A stretch of 64,000 nt of DNA from Garcia nutans (taxonomy: Eukaryota; Streptophyta; Magnoliopsida; Malpighiales; Euphorbiaceae). Position numbers and translations under genes: made by a program. The notes under the pieces were generated by a model that ran no database searches, had not been told where the DNA came from, and saw only the letters and a program-made list of their open reading frames with translations. Below are positions 1-13,090 of the stretch, piece after piece. The stretch spans positions 38,990,001-39,054,000 of the forward strand of contig CANTUV010000039.1 of assembly GCA_947685225.1 (NCBI GenBank), read 5' to 3'. How positions within the stretch are numbered: the first letter of the stretch is position 1; the number at the start of each line of letters is the position of its first letter.

Positions 1-1777
1 CGATGTAATATTAAAAACTTAAACAGCTTGAATTAAATCCAGTTTAATTTTAAAAGCCCAAAAAAAATGAACCGACTTGATCTGACCCAAACAAGCTTGG
101 CTCAACCAAAAACCTAGACTCCATGTCAAATTAGAGAGCCAATTCGACATGGGCCTTGTAATATAAGGCTCCATGTCGAATTAGCAAGGCCTTCAGCCTC
201 GATTTCAAGAAAATATAATTTTAATTGGAAATTCATATTGAGCTCAAACTTAGCTTGGTATTCACTAGTTTTAACTTAGTTGGTACTTATAAATATGGGG
301 CTTAACAATTAAACAGGGGAACGATGACAATTATTATAAACAACGGATATTCAAGAGAAAAAAGCAACACTTAAAACTAAGCAACAACAACAATTAAGGA
401 GGGATCAACACACAACAATTGTCTCAGGCAATTGCTTCACTCTACCAACACTCTCAGCTTTGGTGGAGCTAACAAATGGAGATTTAATTTCTTTAACCCT
501 TTAAATTCACAGCAAGTTTTGTTTATCATTAGTTCAATTTATATTGGTTTCATTAAAGCATGTCCAGTAGCTCAGTTTCAATGGTTTCAAAGTAACGTAG
601 CTTAATTCATTTAACTTTGTTCTGTCTAGTAGTCTAGTTAGATAACTTTTATTTATTTTAGATCCGCAGTAGCTTAGGACTTAATTTAAACCTTTAATTT
701 AATTACCCCTTATTGGTATGTTTTGAAAAACCAAAATCTTAAATTATAGTTTTAAAATCTTATTCTTATAAAAACCCTAGTTTTTAATATTCAAAACCCT
801 AATTCTAAACAAAAACCCTAATTGCCAACCTAGAACCCGAAAATCATATTTTAACCCTAAAAAACCCTAGTTTGATCACCAAAACCCTAATTATTATCCT
901 AAAACCCTAAAATCATGTTTTAACCCTAAAACCCTAACTATGTTTTTTAAAATCCTAAAACCCTAATTTAGCATTCTAAACTTTAAGAAACCCTAATTCA
1001 TATATTAAAACCCTAGTTTTACATATTTATTGTTCAATATAAGATTAAAATCTAGGTTTGATTATTTAATTTATTATTATATACTTATGATAGATAATTT
1101 ATTTTATTTGGTTTATAATGGATGATTTGTTTTAATTATTGTGAATGATTAAATGGTTTAATTATATTTGGTTAATTATTTTAATTTGATTATTCTTATT
1201 CTAAGGATGTAAAAGACATATTTCACACTATCTGGGTGTCTTATTTATTTAGATTGTAATTTATTTAAAGACTTTGGGTCATTTATAAGGGACACATTTC
1301 CACATTTTGGTAGGTGACCTATTTTATTTATTTTCTTTGTGAGCATTTAAGGATTGTAAGGGTATATTTCCATCTAAGGATGGATACCCATGTTATTTTG
1401 TGATGTATTGTTTTATCTTGTTTTAATGAATGAATCCATTTTATTAATAATTGCATGTAGTATGAATAATATTATAATACTTAAGAATTCAATAATATTT
1501 AGACCTGAAAAGGAGATTGGTTCCAATGAACTGGGCACTATGGGAGTGCTGGGCTATTTCTCACCTTCCTGTATACCCATCTTTTTGAACCCAATAGGGG
1601 GGTTGCGGATTCCTTAGGAATCGAGTCATCCACCCCTTTCTATTTTCCTGGCCCGTCTAGGTGGCGACTCTATTTTGTCTAGGTTTAGGCCCGTATTCTC
1701 TAAGATCCTAAGCCTAACTGTGCTGAAGTCGCAAGAACTATTCCACATAAGAGTGGAGATGAAAATTCTAGTTAACA
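1..1777 (+). repeat. 5' LTR (partial) of the Tat/Ogre-like element
   Basis: This is the direct repeat of 7602-9464; about 90 bp of its start are missing because the window begins inside it. It ends in ...TTAACA just before the PBS. Positions 770-1015 contain about a dozen scattered AAACCCTAA/AAACCCTAG motifs (plant telomere-like, 'telobox'). No coding sequence is seen. Confidence 0.85.
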
Positions 1778-1778
1778 G

Positions 1779-1796
1779 TGGTAACTCCATTGGGGA
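1779..1796 (+). other. Primer-binding site, tRNA-Arg type
   Basis: The sequence TGGTAACTCCATTGGGGA starts one base after the LTR end. It closely resembles the TGGCGACTC..TGGGGA primer site that Ogre/Tat elements pair with tRNA-Arg; two or three mismatches fit an old copy. Confidence 0.65.
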
Positions 1797-2889
1797 TAAG
1801 AGAAGTTGATTCTATTGGTCTTTATATTATTTTATTTTTTCTTATTATGATATTGTCCATTGCATCATTTAGATTGCATTGTGTGCATGAGTTAGGATAC
1901 CCATGTATCTCTTGTTGTGTTATGTAAGGGATACCATACTTTCACTCAAGGTATGAAGATCGAGAATGGCATAATCACTCATAGTCTCGTACCTTTTGGT
2001 ATATACTTTCTATGGGAGCCTAAACTTTTTAACCTAAATACTAAAGCTCATGTAATTGGCCTAGTTACTTTCCTTAGGTTTTTACCTGAATGCCTATTGT
2101 TTGACTATGATTGATATATCTTGGTTTGAATCATGACCTATTTGGTTTGTTCTTTTTTCTAATATGACCTAATTATATTGTAAGCTCAAAATATTTTTTT
2201 CCTTTAAGCCCAAAAGACCAAAACTATTTTCAAAAGTTTCAAGATGGTCTTTGGACATAAAACTTTTCTAAAATGGGTCAAAGATTCTTTTCTATCTCAT
2301 AATCCAAATACAAAGGCCAAACTTCATTTTTAAATAAACATTTTTACAATTGGCTTTGAAACAAAATTATTTTTTACTTTTCTAACATCCTTCTCAAATG
2401 AGCTTACAACTATTTAGGTCAATTATGGAATACCAAAAATCAATTGTGGGCCTAATTTATATGAAGATTTGTTAATCATGGGCTTATTTGTGGCATGAAT
2501 CATTAGTTATTTTTCCAAATAGAAAATCTATTTATGATGAACCCTTTAATTTAGTTTTAATCCATCATATAGCATAAAATCTAGTTGATCCAATGTATTA
2601 AAGCATAATCAATGGGAATTATCATGGACTGATTTCTAAGTTTGAGAATACAACTATTGGTTACACCGTCCTAATGGATTTTGAAAACAAAACATCCCAT
2701 ATTGATATTATGTTGACCATATAACTAGGAAAAGAGACTCGTCATTCGTGTGTGGAAGATATGAGATTGGAAGGAATCTCCTAATTATCTTTGTTTGTCT
2801 GTTACTTGTGCATCCATGCATACATACATGCATTAAATTACATTTGCATTAATCCTTTTTGGCTCATAGACCTAGAGTACAATAGTTCA

Positions 2890-4341
2890 ATGGCGTATGA
2901 CAATCCCACCTATGACTCAGAATCCAGTGAGAATTCAATCAGTTTCATATAAAAAGCAATGGATCTTGAGTAAATTCAGAAGATGGTAAATGACACCTTC
3001 AAGTCCAAGAGGGAAGAATTGAAGGGGGCCCTAGCCGAGACTGTGAGAAGCCAACTACTTTTACTGCTAGAGGACAACAATTTGAAGCTTCTACTAGTAA
3101 GAAGAAGCAAAAGGACAAGGGAAAGGCCAAGGTAATAGAAGCAGCTTCTGATGAAGACAAGGTAGTAATGGATGATGCTGATTGGGATATGCACTTCCAA
3201 GACCAACAAGAAAAGTTAAAAGAGAAGAAGGTTAGAGAGAAGACTGAGTCTACTAGCTTTGAAAAAATGATTGCTAATTTGGAAAAGAAGTTTGAAAAGA
3301 ATTGAAAGCTGAGGATGTGTCAGAGGTGGACAAGTTATTTAAGCAAGATGAAAAAAATCCCTACAAGTTCAAAATGCCTTCTTTTGCCAAATTTGATGGA
3401 ACTAGAAATCCTCATATGCATGTCAAGCAATACATCACTACCATGCAGTCTGTTAGGGCTACTAAAGCTCAAACCCTAAAGTACTTCATACTCTCATTAG
3501 GCCCTGTTGTGCAAAACTGGTTCAATACCTTAGAGGAGAGTACACAAAAAGATTGGGATCTGCTATATAAAGCCTTTATTCAGTAGTATAGGTATAATGT
3601 TGAGTTGGAAGTGACCCTGATGGAGGTAGAGTCAATCAAGCAGAAGCAAAATGAGAATTTTGTTGACTATGTGAAGAGGTGGAGGAATAAGGTTGCACTA
3701 CTTAAGAAGAGGGCAAACGAATCTAACCAGATTAGGATGATAGTGAGAGGAATCCTACCTAATCTGCATGAATGAATGTCTCATACTTTTATTAGGGATT
3801 TCAAATATCTCCTTCAAGCTGGCTTGCAAATAGAAGAATGGGAAAGAGAGAAGAATTATTTTTCTGGAAGAAGAAGTGATAGGGGAAGTTATTAGTCTGG
3901 CTGTCAGGGTACACGGAAGTTAGTGGATGTCAATGCAATAATTGATTAAGCAAATAGAAGACAGTTTTCAGAGTTGGGAAACCTCTATCTAGTGTTTTCA
4001 ATAAGTTACAGAAGAATGGGCTATTTCAGCCATTGGCTCCCCGACCTTTACCAAATTCTCTGCCATCAAGCTTTGATGCCAAGGCTTTTTGTCAATTCCA
4101 TCAAGTGCTAGGGCATGAGACAGATATATATGTTCGCTTAAGGCATGAGATCTAAGATTTGATTGATAGTAGAAAGTTGCCTGAGTCTGATAAGCCCAAT
4201 ATCTAGAGCAATCATTTGCCTAAGTTTGGCAGAGTACCTCCACCAGCAACCTTCATGGTAGGGGGAGGATTGGAGGAAGATTTTATCTTATCCTTCTTTC
4301 AAGATGAGAGTGTAGAAGATGTAAAAAGAGAAAAGGCTTGA
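2890..4341 (+). pseudogene. Degenerate gag of Tat/Ogre-like element
   Basis: The gag polyprotein forms the capsid of the retrotransposon particle. The reading starts plausibly at ATG 2890 and ends at TGA 4339-4341, broken by several stops and frame changes. The longest open piece (3302-3586) carries the start of the retrotransposon gag domain, with KFKMPSFAKFDGT followed by a hydrophobic LKYFILSLGP segment and a Trp-Phe pair. The next frame piece continues with the helical part (VDYVKRWRNK) typical of Tat/Ogre gag. A C-terminal piece around 4080-4330 reads FCQFHQVLGHET, the degenerate zinc-knuckle-like region of this lineage. No protease, RT or integrase follows. Family assignment is from recognised wording; no search was possible. 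Confidence 0.75.
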
Positions 4342-6935
4342 CTCAACTTGGCTTAAATGTTGCTTATTTTATTTTGCTTTCTTTGGTATTTTATTGGAAC
4401 AATTATGTTTTTTAAATTAAAATTGTTTGAATAAGTTACTTTTATTGAATTTATAATTTTGATTGGCTTTTGACATTATAGTATTTAACTAATGATGAAT
4501 CTAGCTTGATGTTCATAAATTTAGTATATCTATGCATCATGATTTGAATGACTTTACTAGGTGAGGGAATTGTTCTATTGCATTGAGTTGTGTATGCTTA
4601 CTTAGAGGGAGCTCCTGCATATTATGAGTGTCTGAGGCCTAGTCAATCTTTGAACATACTTTGACGAACTTTCGAGGTGAAATTAAACTTTGTTTATTTA
4701 AGAGAGAGATGATCAAGGCATTATTTGGTGAGCCAATGACTAGTATCAACCCTATTGATATCAATCCCTAGTTTGTCTTTTGGATCCTTCATGAGATTTT
4801 TGCTTGCTTTTTATTGGCTTGTAAATCTTGTAACCTACCTTGTGCTGGTGTGATACTTATGACAAGTCCGATGATCACTGAGCTACCAAGAAGTGAGAAT
4901 ATCAATGAAGAGAATATTTTGTCAAGACCATAAAGATAGTTGAAGTTCACCTAAACTAAACCTAACATCTCATATCTATTTTATCATTGATATGGCATCT
5001 GGATAATAAAAAAAAATCCATCCTCATTGAAGTAGACTCGTGCCCCTCCATAGTCAGAAGCCTAAGACAACACAAATAAAATAACTTTTTTAGGGTTATG
5101 GACAAAAAAAGGAAAAAAGATATATATATATATATATATAATAAAATAAAAAATAAAAGGAAAAAAGAGAACCCAAATAAAAAAAGAAGAAAGAAAAAAG
5201 AATAGAAAAAAAGAACAGAAAATAAAGAAAAAAATTTAAAAAAAAAAAAGGAAAACATGTCCTGAGTTTGTGCAAAAGCAAAAAGAAAATATGAAGATTA
5301 TCCTAATCAGATCTAGATTTCTCCCAAGGAGATGGAAGAAAATGGAAGTCTATCTTTTCATGAAGCAAGATAATAAGAATCCCATAGTTTAAGTTTGCTC
5401 CCAGCTACCTATAGCTCTAATAGAAGATTTATAGTATGAAGATTTGATAGTAGTGTCGCAACAACTCTAATTTACAAATGGCCTTCATCTAAACCATGTC
5501 CCTTATAGACCCCATTTTAAGCCTATTAAAGACTTGTTGATCTCTCTTGATAGGTGGAGTCTATTAGTGGAGATTGTTTGAATAAGTATGTATATGAGAT
5601 AGATAATATTTAAACTCAATGAGACTTTTGGCCAAGTAATGTGTATGTGCTTATCTGAAGTGCAACAGTTCTTGCTTAAATGAAAATGATTCCCAAATTT
5701 AGTATGGTAACTAAGGTTATGATCTTGTAGATGTGTTAATTTGAAAGACAAGTCCTGAGGTATATTGACACTGATTTGACAAAGCCAACATTTGATTTTA
5801 AAATTAAAATTAAATTTTAAAAAATGGGGTTAAAAAAATTATTTTATTGTCAAAAGAGCCTTCAAGCTTAGCGAAGTACATTGTACTATTGAACCTTAAA
5901 GGATATATTGTTTTATTGTCAAATGAGCCGTCAAGCTTGCGAAAGTACATTGCATTGTTGAACCTTAAATGACATATTGGGTGAAGATATGAATTATTTG
6001 CAAGGTTATGATGAAGTTACTAACTAATGTGCTGAATTATGGTTTGAAATGAGTATATCTTATATCTCTCACTATCCTTATAGGTTAAAGATAAAGCTAT
6101 GGATACAACATCTCCTAATGATCCAATGCAAGACCTACACCAATATCTTAAAAGTACCAATGGAAGTGCTTCGGCCTGCCATCATAGTCTGTGAGTCAGT
6201 ATAATCACTGTAAGTATCATTCATGCATATTATGCATACACGTATACATGAGCATATCACACTGCATTTTTTTTTTGTCTTGAGTTGTCTATTCTTTGTG
6301 AAAGTAAACAAAAGATACTCTATGAAACAAACATGAAGCAGATATGGAATCAAAGGGCATGGAAGGCCCATTTCTTGAAGAAGATCCAATCATTTCATAA
6401 TAATGGAGATGTGTGCTTGTGCAAAGAACCAGATAAAATGCGAATATCAATCAAGGCTTATATGAGAACAAATATCATTGGTTTGAGCCTACACAGGGGG
6501 CAAAGTTTCTTCTTTTCAATTTTTAAGTTTATACATGTACAAAATACTTTCAGACTCACTTTTGCCACGTAGGGGGCAAAGAGAGGATATGAAGACTAGC
6601 TAAAAAATAGCTAAATTTTTTGCAAAAGGAAGAACAAAAGAATAGAACAAGAAGAAAGTAAGAACTCTCAAATGAATGAAGATATAAAAGATAAAAGATC
6701 AAGACAAAGGTCCAAGATAAAGATCATATCAATCCAGCTAGAAGAGCTAAAGTTGCGGCAAGTCAAAGGCCTATCCCCAAGAATAGAGAATCAAGATGAA
6801 GATTCATTTCTGTTAAGATAGACATTTTCAAGCAGATTTGTTGAAGCATCCACTACCCAGCCTATATTAGATTTGTTATAGTATCCTAACAACATAACTT
6901 TCTTTGATATATTAAAATATCCAAGTTTGTTTCTA
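4342..6935 (+). other. Non-coding interior of the Tat/Ogre-like element
   Basis: No pol domain could be recognised in any frame. The stretch 5096-5250 is a purine-rich, A-rich run with an (AT)n core around 5121-5141; open frames there on the minus strand are low-complexity and not credible genes. The remainder looks like diverged filler between gag and the 3' arrays. Confidence 0.6.
5841..5980 (+). repeat. Two-unit tandem duplication (~69 bp)
   Basis: Two diverged copies of a unit containing TTTTATTGTCAAA, TCAAGCTT, AGTACATTG and TTGAACCTTAAA lie head to tail. It is a local duplication within the retroelement interior. Confidence 0.7.
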
Positions 6936-6939
6936 GTGA

Positions 6940-7245
6940 GATATTAGAGTCGCTCACTATCCTACCAAGATATTAGAGTCATTTTGTGGTTAACATTGAG
7001 ATATTAGAGTCGCTGGATGGTCGTTTTGATTTACCAAGATATTAGAGTCGCTTGGTGGATTTCATCGAAATATTAGAATCACTCAATGACTGTTTTCACT
7101 CACCAAGATATTAGAATAACTTGATGATGAGATATTAGATTTGCTTGATAGACCCATTGAGATATTAGATTTGAAGATATTAGAGTCACTCGGTTTTTTT
7201 TTTTTTGTCACTTGGTGGATTTCATCAGGATATTAGAGTCACTCA
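6940..7245 (+). repeat. Minisatellite with GATATTAGAGTCGCT units
   Basis: The core GATATTAGAGTC(G/A)CT(C/T) is repeated about ten times with variable spacers. Short arrays between the pol/gag region and the 3' LTR are a known habit of Ogre/Tat elements. Confidence 0.8.
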
Positions 7246-7249
7246 ATAA

Positions 7250-7525
7250 TCCATTGAAGTATCAAATCCAGTCTTGGGTCTAGAATCCAAATTTAGTCTC
7301 GGGTCTAAGCACCCAAATTTAATCCAGTATTTGGTTAAGAACCCAAAATCCAATCTCGGGTCGAGAATCCAAATCTAGTATAAGGTCGAGAACCCAAATT
7401 CGGTCTCAAGTCCAGAACCCAATCTAGCCTTGGGTCCAGAACCTAATCCAGTCTAGGGTCGAGAACCCAATCCAATCTCGGGTCTAAAACTTAAACCAAC
7501 CTCGGGTCTAGAACTCATCCATATC
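7250..7525 (+). repeat. Minisatellite with CTCGGGTCTAGAACCCAA units
   Basis: A second array directly downstream has units of roughly 25-30 bp, built on (T)CTCGGGTC(T)AGAACCCAAATC(C)A and repeated about ten times with point changes. Its unit is unrelated to the preceding array. Confidence 0.8.
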
Positions 7526-7590
7526 CAAGATCATCTCAAAGTCATGTTACTTTTCACTCTCTTCTACTAAAGTCTCAGATCGCTCAAGCA

Positions 7591-7601
7591 AGAGGCAAAA
7601 A
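7591..7601 (+). other. Polypurine tract
   Basis: AGAGGCAAAAA sits immediately before the 3' LTR, where plus-strand DNA synthesis is primed. One pyrimidine interrupts it. Confidence 0.5.
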
Positions 7602-9464
7602 TATAGACCCTTAATTTTAGCAAGATTAAATTCAGTCCCAATTAAAAGGATCCCATACAATTTTAGAAGTTTAAATCTAGTCTGATATATTCTTAACCAC
7701 TTAAACAGCTTGAATTAAATCCAGTTTAATTTTAGAAGCCCAAAACAAAGATTAACCAACTTGATCTGACACAAACCAACTTGGTTTGACCTAAAACCTA
7801 GACACCATGTCAAATTAGAGAGCCTATTCGACATGAACCTTGTTATAAGGCTCCATGTTGAATTGGCAAGGCCTTCGATCCCGATTTCAAGCAAACATAA
7901 TTTTAATTGGAAATCTAGATTGAGCTCAGACTTAGCTCGGTATTTACTAGTTTTAACCTAGTTAATTCTTATGAATAGGGGCCTTAACAATTAAATAGGG
8001 GGACGGTGATAATTATTAAAAGCAACGGATATTCAAGAGAAAAAAGAAACACTTAAAACCAAACAGCAACAACAATTAAGGAGGAATCGATACACAACAA
8101 TTATGTCGGGCAATTGCTTCACTTGACCAACACTCTTAGCTTTGGTGGAGCCAATAAACGGAGGTTTAATTTCTTTAGTCCTTTAAATTCACAGCAAGTT
8201 TCATTTATCATTAGTTCAATTTATATTGGTTTTATTAAAGCATGTCTAGTAGCTCAGTTTCATTGGTTTCAAAGAAATCGTAGCTTAATTCATTTAACTT
8301 TGTTTTATCCAGTAGTCTAGTTAGATAACTTTTATTTGTTTTAGATTTGCAGTAGCTTAGGAATTAATTTAAACATTTAATTTAATTACCTAAAACCCTA
8401 TTGCTATGTTTTGAAACACCAAAATCTTAAATTATAGTTTTAAAACCCTAATCTTATAAAAACCCTAGTTTTCAATATTCAAAATCCTAATTCTAAACCA
8501 AAACCCTAATTGCCATCCTAGAACCCTAAAATCATATTTTAACCCTAAAAACCCTAGTTTGATCATCAAAACCCTAATTGTTATCCTAAAACCCTAAAAT
8601 CATGTTTTAACCCTAAAAACCCTAATCATGTTTTCTAAAATCCTAAAATCCTAATTTAGCATTCTAAACTTTAAGAAACCCTAATTCATATATTAAAACC
8701 CTAGTTTTACATTTTTTTTATTGTTTAATGTAAGATTAAAACCTAGGTTTAATTATTTAATTTATCATTATATACTTATAATGGATGAATTATTTTATTC
8801 GGTTTATAATAGATGATTTACTTTTAATTATTGTGAATGATTGATTGGTTTAATTGTATTTGGTTAATTATTTTAATTTGATTACTCTTATTCCAAGGAT
8901 GTAAAAGACATTTCCACACTATGTGGATATCTTATTTGTTTAGATTGTAATTTATTTAAAGACTTTGGGACAATTGTAAGGGGCACGTTTTCACCTTTTG
9001 GTCCTAATTTATTTATTTTCTTTATGAACATTTAAGAATTGTAAGAGTATGTTTCCATCTAAGGATGGGTACCCATGTTATTTTATGATGTACTATTTTA
9101 TCCTATTTTAATGAATGATTCCATTTGATTAATAATTATACGTAGTATGGATAATATTATAATACTTAAGAATTTAATAATATTTAGACTGAAAAAGGAG
9201 ATCGATTCCAATGAAGCAGGCGTTATGGGGGCGTTGGGTCATTTCTCACTTTTCCCATGCGTAACCAACTTTTCAAACCCAATAGGAGGTTGGAAATTCC
9301 TTAGGAATTGAGTCATCCACCCTTTTCTATTTTTTTGGCCAGTCCGGATGGCGACTCCATTTTCTCTGGGTTTAGGTCCATATTCTCTAAGGCCCTGAGT
9401 TTAATAGTGCCGAAGTCGTAAGAACCATTCCACATGGGAGTAGGGGCGAAAATCTCTTCTCACA
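7602..9464 (+). repeat. 3' LTR of the Tat/Ogre-like element
   Basis: The LTR runs 1863 bp from TATAGACCCTTAATTTTAG (the terminal TG decayed to TA) to ...CTCACA. It matches the 5' LTR through its whole visible length, and its edges match the solo LTRs at 15326 and 54498, which start TGTAGAC and end CTCACA. It contains the AAACCCTAA-rich stretch at 8390-8710. Confidence 0.85.
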
Positions 9465-9924
9465 CTAACCCAGTTGGGTCAGACTGGATTGGGCCAAGTC
9501 ATTCGGGTCAACGGGCATTATGAACAGCCCTAACATTTACTCAAGATACACAATATCTATAAGTTAATTAAAGGATGGAATTCAACATTTACGCAATATC
9601 TATACAACATCTACTAAACATCTATATCTATACTTTTTGTTATTGATTCAATTAACATATACATAACATCTGCATTTTTTTGCTGTAGATTTATTTTGAA
9701 GGTAAGTGTGTATATCTATATATATATATATATTTATTTAATCTAATATGGTCTTTTTATTCAATCTTTTTAACATTGATTTCTTCCTTTTTAATCCATA
9801 TTAATATTTGGTTTTATATATGAAGTTATTTTTGTTGATTATTTACATTTTTCTCAATTTTTATTGTTTATTATTCTTCCTTATTGCTTTTTTAGCTTTG
9901 TTTTTATGATTCTAGGGTTGTTTT
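9465..9924. other. Unassigned spacer between two retroelements
   Basis: No gene is seen. The start (9480-9530) is a G/C-richer stretch containing GGGCATTATGAACAGCCC, resembling ends of small plant DNA transposons, but no partner end was found. The rest is AT-rich with an (AT)n run near 9716-9732. Confidence 0.4.
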
Positions 9925-12900
9925 TGTAACATCCATGATTTTGGAAAAATTAAATAAGTATTTGGAGATATAAATTGTATATACTCAATATATATATCTA
10001 GAGTATATATAACATATACATATGGTATATTAATTATATATGTTGGATTAATACATTAAATATGTAATATTTAATATACATATAAGGTACATTTGATGTG
10101 TATATAAGATACAGATTACTTGTGCATATGTGTAAAATCCCAAATTTTTAAAAAGTTTTAATTTTTGGAATTTTGATAAAATAAATTATAATTTAAATTG
10201 ATAAATTAAATTAATGGTTTTAAATGAAAAATGAAGGGGTTTTAAATGAAAAAGTGGAACATATATGTGATAAATATGTAAAATATACATAACATATAAA
10301 AGTCAATACTTTTTAAAAGAAAAGTCAAAGTAAAAAGTTATTTTGGTAATTAAATCTTAGAAATTTAAAATTAATAAATTAAATTATTAATTATTAAATT
10401 ATTTTAATATATATATATATGGTTTAAAATTAAAGGGTGAAAGGAAAGAGAAATAAAAAAAATAAAGTCTTCTTCTTCTTTTTTCCTTCAAGGATGACTT
10501 TCATGGCCAAAGAGGGAGATTTTTAGCTTCTTCCATCATCAAATTCTTCAAGCTTTCAAGGGAATAAGAGTAGTTTTGGTGATTTTCTAACAAGTAAGTA
10601 AGATTTATTTCCAAAATTATGAAGTTCTTTCAAGCTTATGAATATATATGAATTGAGTTTTTGAAAGAGAATGTTATAATTGTTGAAATGGGTATGAAAG
10701 ATGTTCTTGTGATGAGTAAATAATGATTTTAAGGTTGGATTAAAGAAATGGTTGAGTTTGGGTAAGATTGGTGAAGAGAGAATTTAGGGTTATGGAACAT
10801 TTGAGTTTTTTAAATCATGATTTTTAATTTTGCAAATTGATTCCAAATGAGTTTTTTTTTTTTTTATTCATAAACAACTATTTTAGAGTCAAATACTGGA
10901 TTTGGTTGTGTTTGGTTAGAGTTTGAAGAGGGTAGTATTGATTTAGAGTTTTGGAAAAGAAAATTTTCAAAGAATGATTAATTGTTTGATTTTAATGCTT
11001 AAATCATGTTATTTAAGGATATAAGTGGTGGAAATAAGATTGAAATGATAATTGGATTGAGTTGGAATGGAGATCCTTCAATGGTGAAGGTTATGTCATT
11101 TTAGGGTTTTGGACATAAGCATGTGGTTAATTAATGTAATTGGTTTAAACCTGCTAAAATATATTTCTAATGATATTAATAAACTTAAAACACTATTTTA
11201 AATGGCTTGATATGGTTTTTCAAAGTTACAGTTAGGTGAAGCTTGATTTTGGGATTTGGTTTAGAGTGATGTTTAATTATGGTTTGATATTGAGAATACC
11301 TTAGAATGTGATATTAAATGATTATGTATGATCACATTTGGTATAGACATTGAGGGAGGTTGATTTGCTTCATCCAAGTGGTGAAGGGCAAGTTAGAAGG
11401 ATAGAATTGGAGGTTGTGTTACGCTTGCTTTGGGTTGCTAGTAGAGGTATGTACAAACTTTGAATATATTGTTTATATTTGCATGACATTTGGGCTTAAC
11501 ACATTTTGGTTGAAAAATGTGTTAAGTTACTTGGTTCATTGATTGTGTATGAATAATGTGCTATGACATTTGTAATGTCATATATGTGTTAAATGCATTG
11601 TGAAAAGCCATTGATAATGGCTAAATTGTATAGAATGTGAAATATGTATATTATGTTAAAATACCCAAAGTAATTGGGTAATGTGTTGTGAATGCAAAAA
11701 TGAGATATGTAGAATAATGAAATGAATTAATATTGATAAAAATGAGAAAAGTGAGAAAAATGAGAAAGATGTGAAAAATGAGAAAAATAAATGTGAAAAT
11801 AAGGCAATGTGCCTAGATTGAATATGTGACAATGAGAAAGAAATTGATAATTAGAAAAATGAATAAATGAAAAAAAAAAGTGAGAAAAATATGATATAAT
11901 AAGGCAATGTGCCTAGTTTGATAATGAGAAAATGAGAAAAGTTTTGAAAAAGGAATTATGAAAGAATTTGATAATAAGAAATATGAATAAATTGTATGCC
12001 TAGTATGTTATTCAATTTTCAGAGTTCTGGATTTGGCGGCATGCCTATGATTGCTTACGGGCTAAATGCTGGAATGGTGAAAAGACTGGGTCGTAAGCCT
12101 CAAAGACTATAGCAGTCTAGCCGGGTTGAGAACCAAGATACTGGGGCCTAAGGGTCTAGCCAGGTTGAGGTCCAAGAGATTGGGGCTATTACATTATCCA
12201 TGGATATATTGCCTACGGAGCTAGATACATGGTGTCATTATGGACCAAAGCAGTAACTCTGAAATTTGAATAGCATATTAGATCCTTTTTGGGCCCATGC
12301 TTGTCTTTGTTTTAATGTGAATTATGAAGTGTGATAAAATTGAGCAATATAATGAGAAATAATATTATGAGTTGTGATATATATGTGTTGTGCATTGACA
12401 TTTCATTTAAACTATATTGTTTGCAAAGTTTGTACCACTAGGCTTCGGCTTAGCGCAATTGTAATTCGTCGCATAGGTGTCATGGACGTTTTGGTAGAGC
12501 CGGAGAGTTTTACTAGACCTGGTCGGGTCTAGGTTTGTATTTATTGAGCTTGAAGAGTTTTTTTGGGTACATCAAGATCAGAGCCAGTTGCCAGCATGTA
12601 CATTTTTTATATTATGTATGTTATGATATGTTTTTGAAGCATATATTATAAATTGTAAAGAATGATTTGAATAATTTTGTTTAAGATGGGATTTTATATG
12701 TAATGTTGATATATATATACCTATATATAAGTATTTTGAGAAAATATGGAGAAATTGAGAAGTGTTGGTGAATTTTGGAGTGTTTGTTTTATGCAGGTTG
12801 TGTTTTGTTGAATTTTGGAAACGTTCAAATTACAAATAAAACTCTGGTGAATTTTTCTTAGAGATTTTCATATAAAATATTTATTTTGGATTCCTATAAC

Positions 12901-13071
12901 AAGCAAAGAATATTTATATACTATTTATTTTATATATTAGTATTTGAAATCTTAAAATAGAAATGGAAATTTTTTTATTAAATCGGTCTGTGACATTTTT
13001 ATACCGTATATGCGTATTTTACATATTCTGAAAATATGTATTGTGCTTATATAGGGTATAAGGGTGATACA
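9925..13071 (+). repeat. Long 5' LTR of a second Ty3/gypsy-type element
   Basis: It starts TGTAACATCC and ends GGGTGATACA, seven bases before a perfect tRNA-iMet primer site. The interior segment 10372-11838 recurs almost identically at 18432-19904. Segments near 12017-12110 and the last 20 bp match, in reverse complement, the LTR at 48451-50400, so they belong to one LTR superfamily. No coding sequence was recognised. Confidence 0.8.
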
Positions 13072-13078
13072 TTTATTT

Positions 13079-13090
13079 TGGTATCAGAGC
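13079..13090 (+). other. Primer-binding site, initiator tRNA-Met
   Basis: TGGTATCAGAGC is the standard plant LTR-retrotransposon primer site complementary to the 3' end of tRNA-iMet. It lies 7 bp after the LTR end. Confidence 0.9.

Larger units (their letters stand above)
1..9464 (+). mobile_element. Tat/Ogre-like Ty3/gypsy element, non-autonomous, 5' end cut by window
   Basis: The two flanking blocks, 1-1777 and 7602-9464, are direct repeats of each other (for example the stretch beginning ACTTAAACAGCTTGAATTAA occurs near 38 and near 7700), which defines an LTR pair. The left LTR is followed by a primer-binding site of the tRNA-Arg type used by Ogre/Tat elements. The interior holds a degenerate gag and then about 3 kb with no reverse transcriptase or integrase, followed by two tandem-repeat arrays next to the 3' LTR, a layout known from Ogre-type elements. 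Lineage assignment rests on the PBS, the gag wording and the long LTRs; the lack of pol makes it a derivative dependent on other copies. The 5' target duplication is outside the window; the 3' flank begins CTAAC. Confidence 0.85.

Noticed and set aside
770..1015. Telomere or interstitial telomeric array (AAACCCTAA)
   Set aside because: The motifs are irregularly spaced and conserved in position in other LTR copies; this is an LTR feature, not a tandem telomeric array.
4962..5281. Phe-rich open frames on the minus strand
   Set aside because: They are low-complexity translations of an A-rich, AT-repeat tract.
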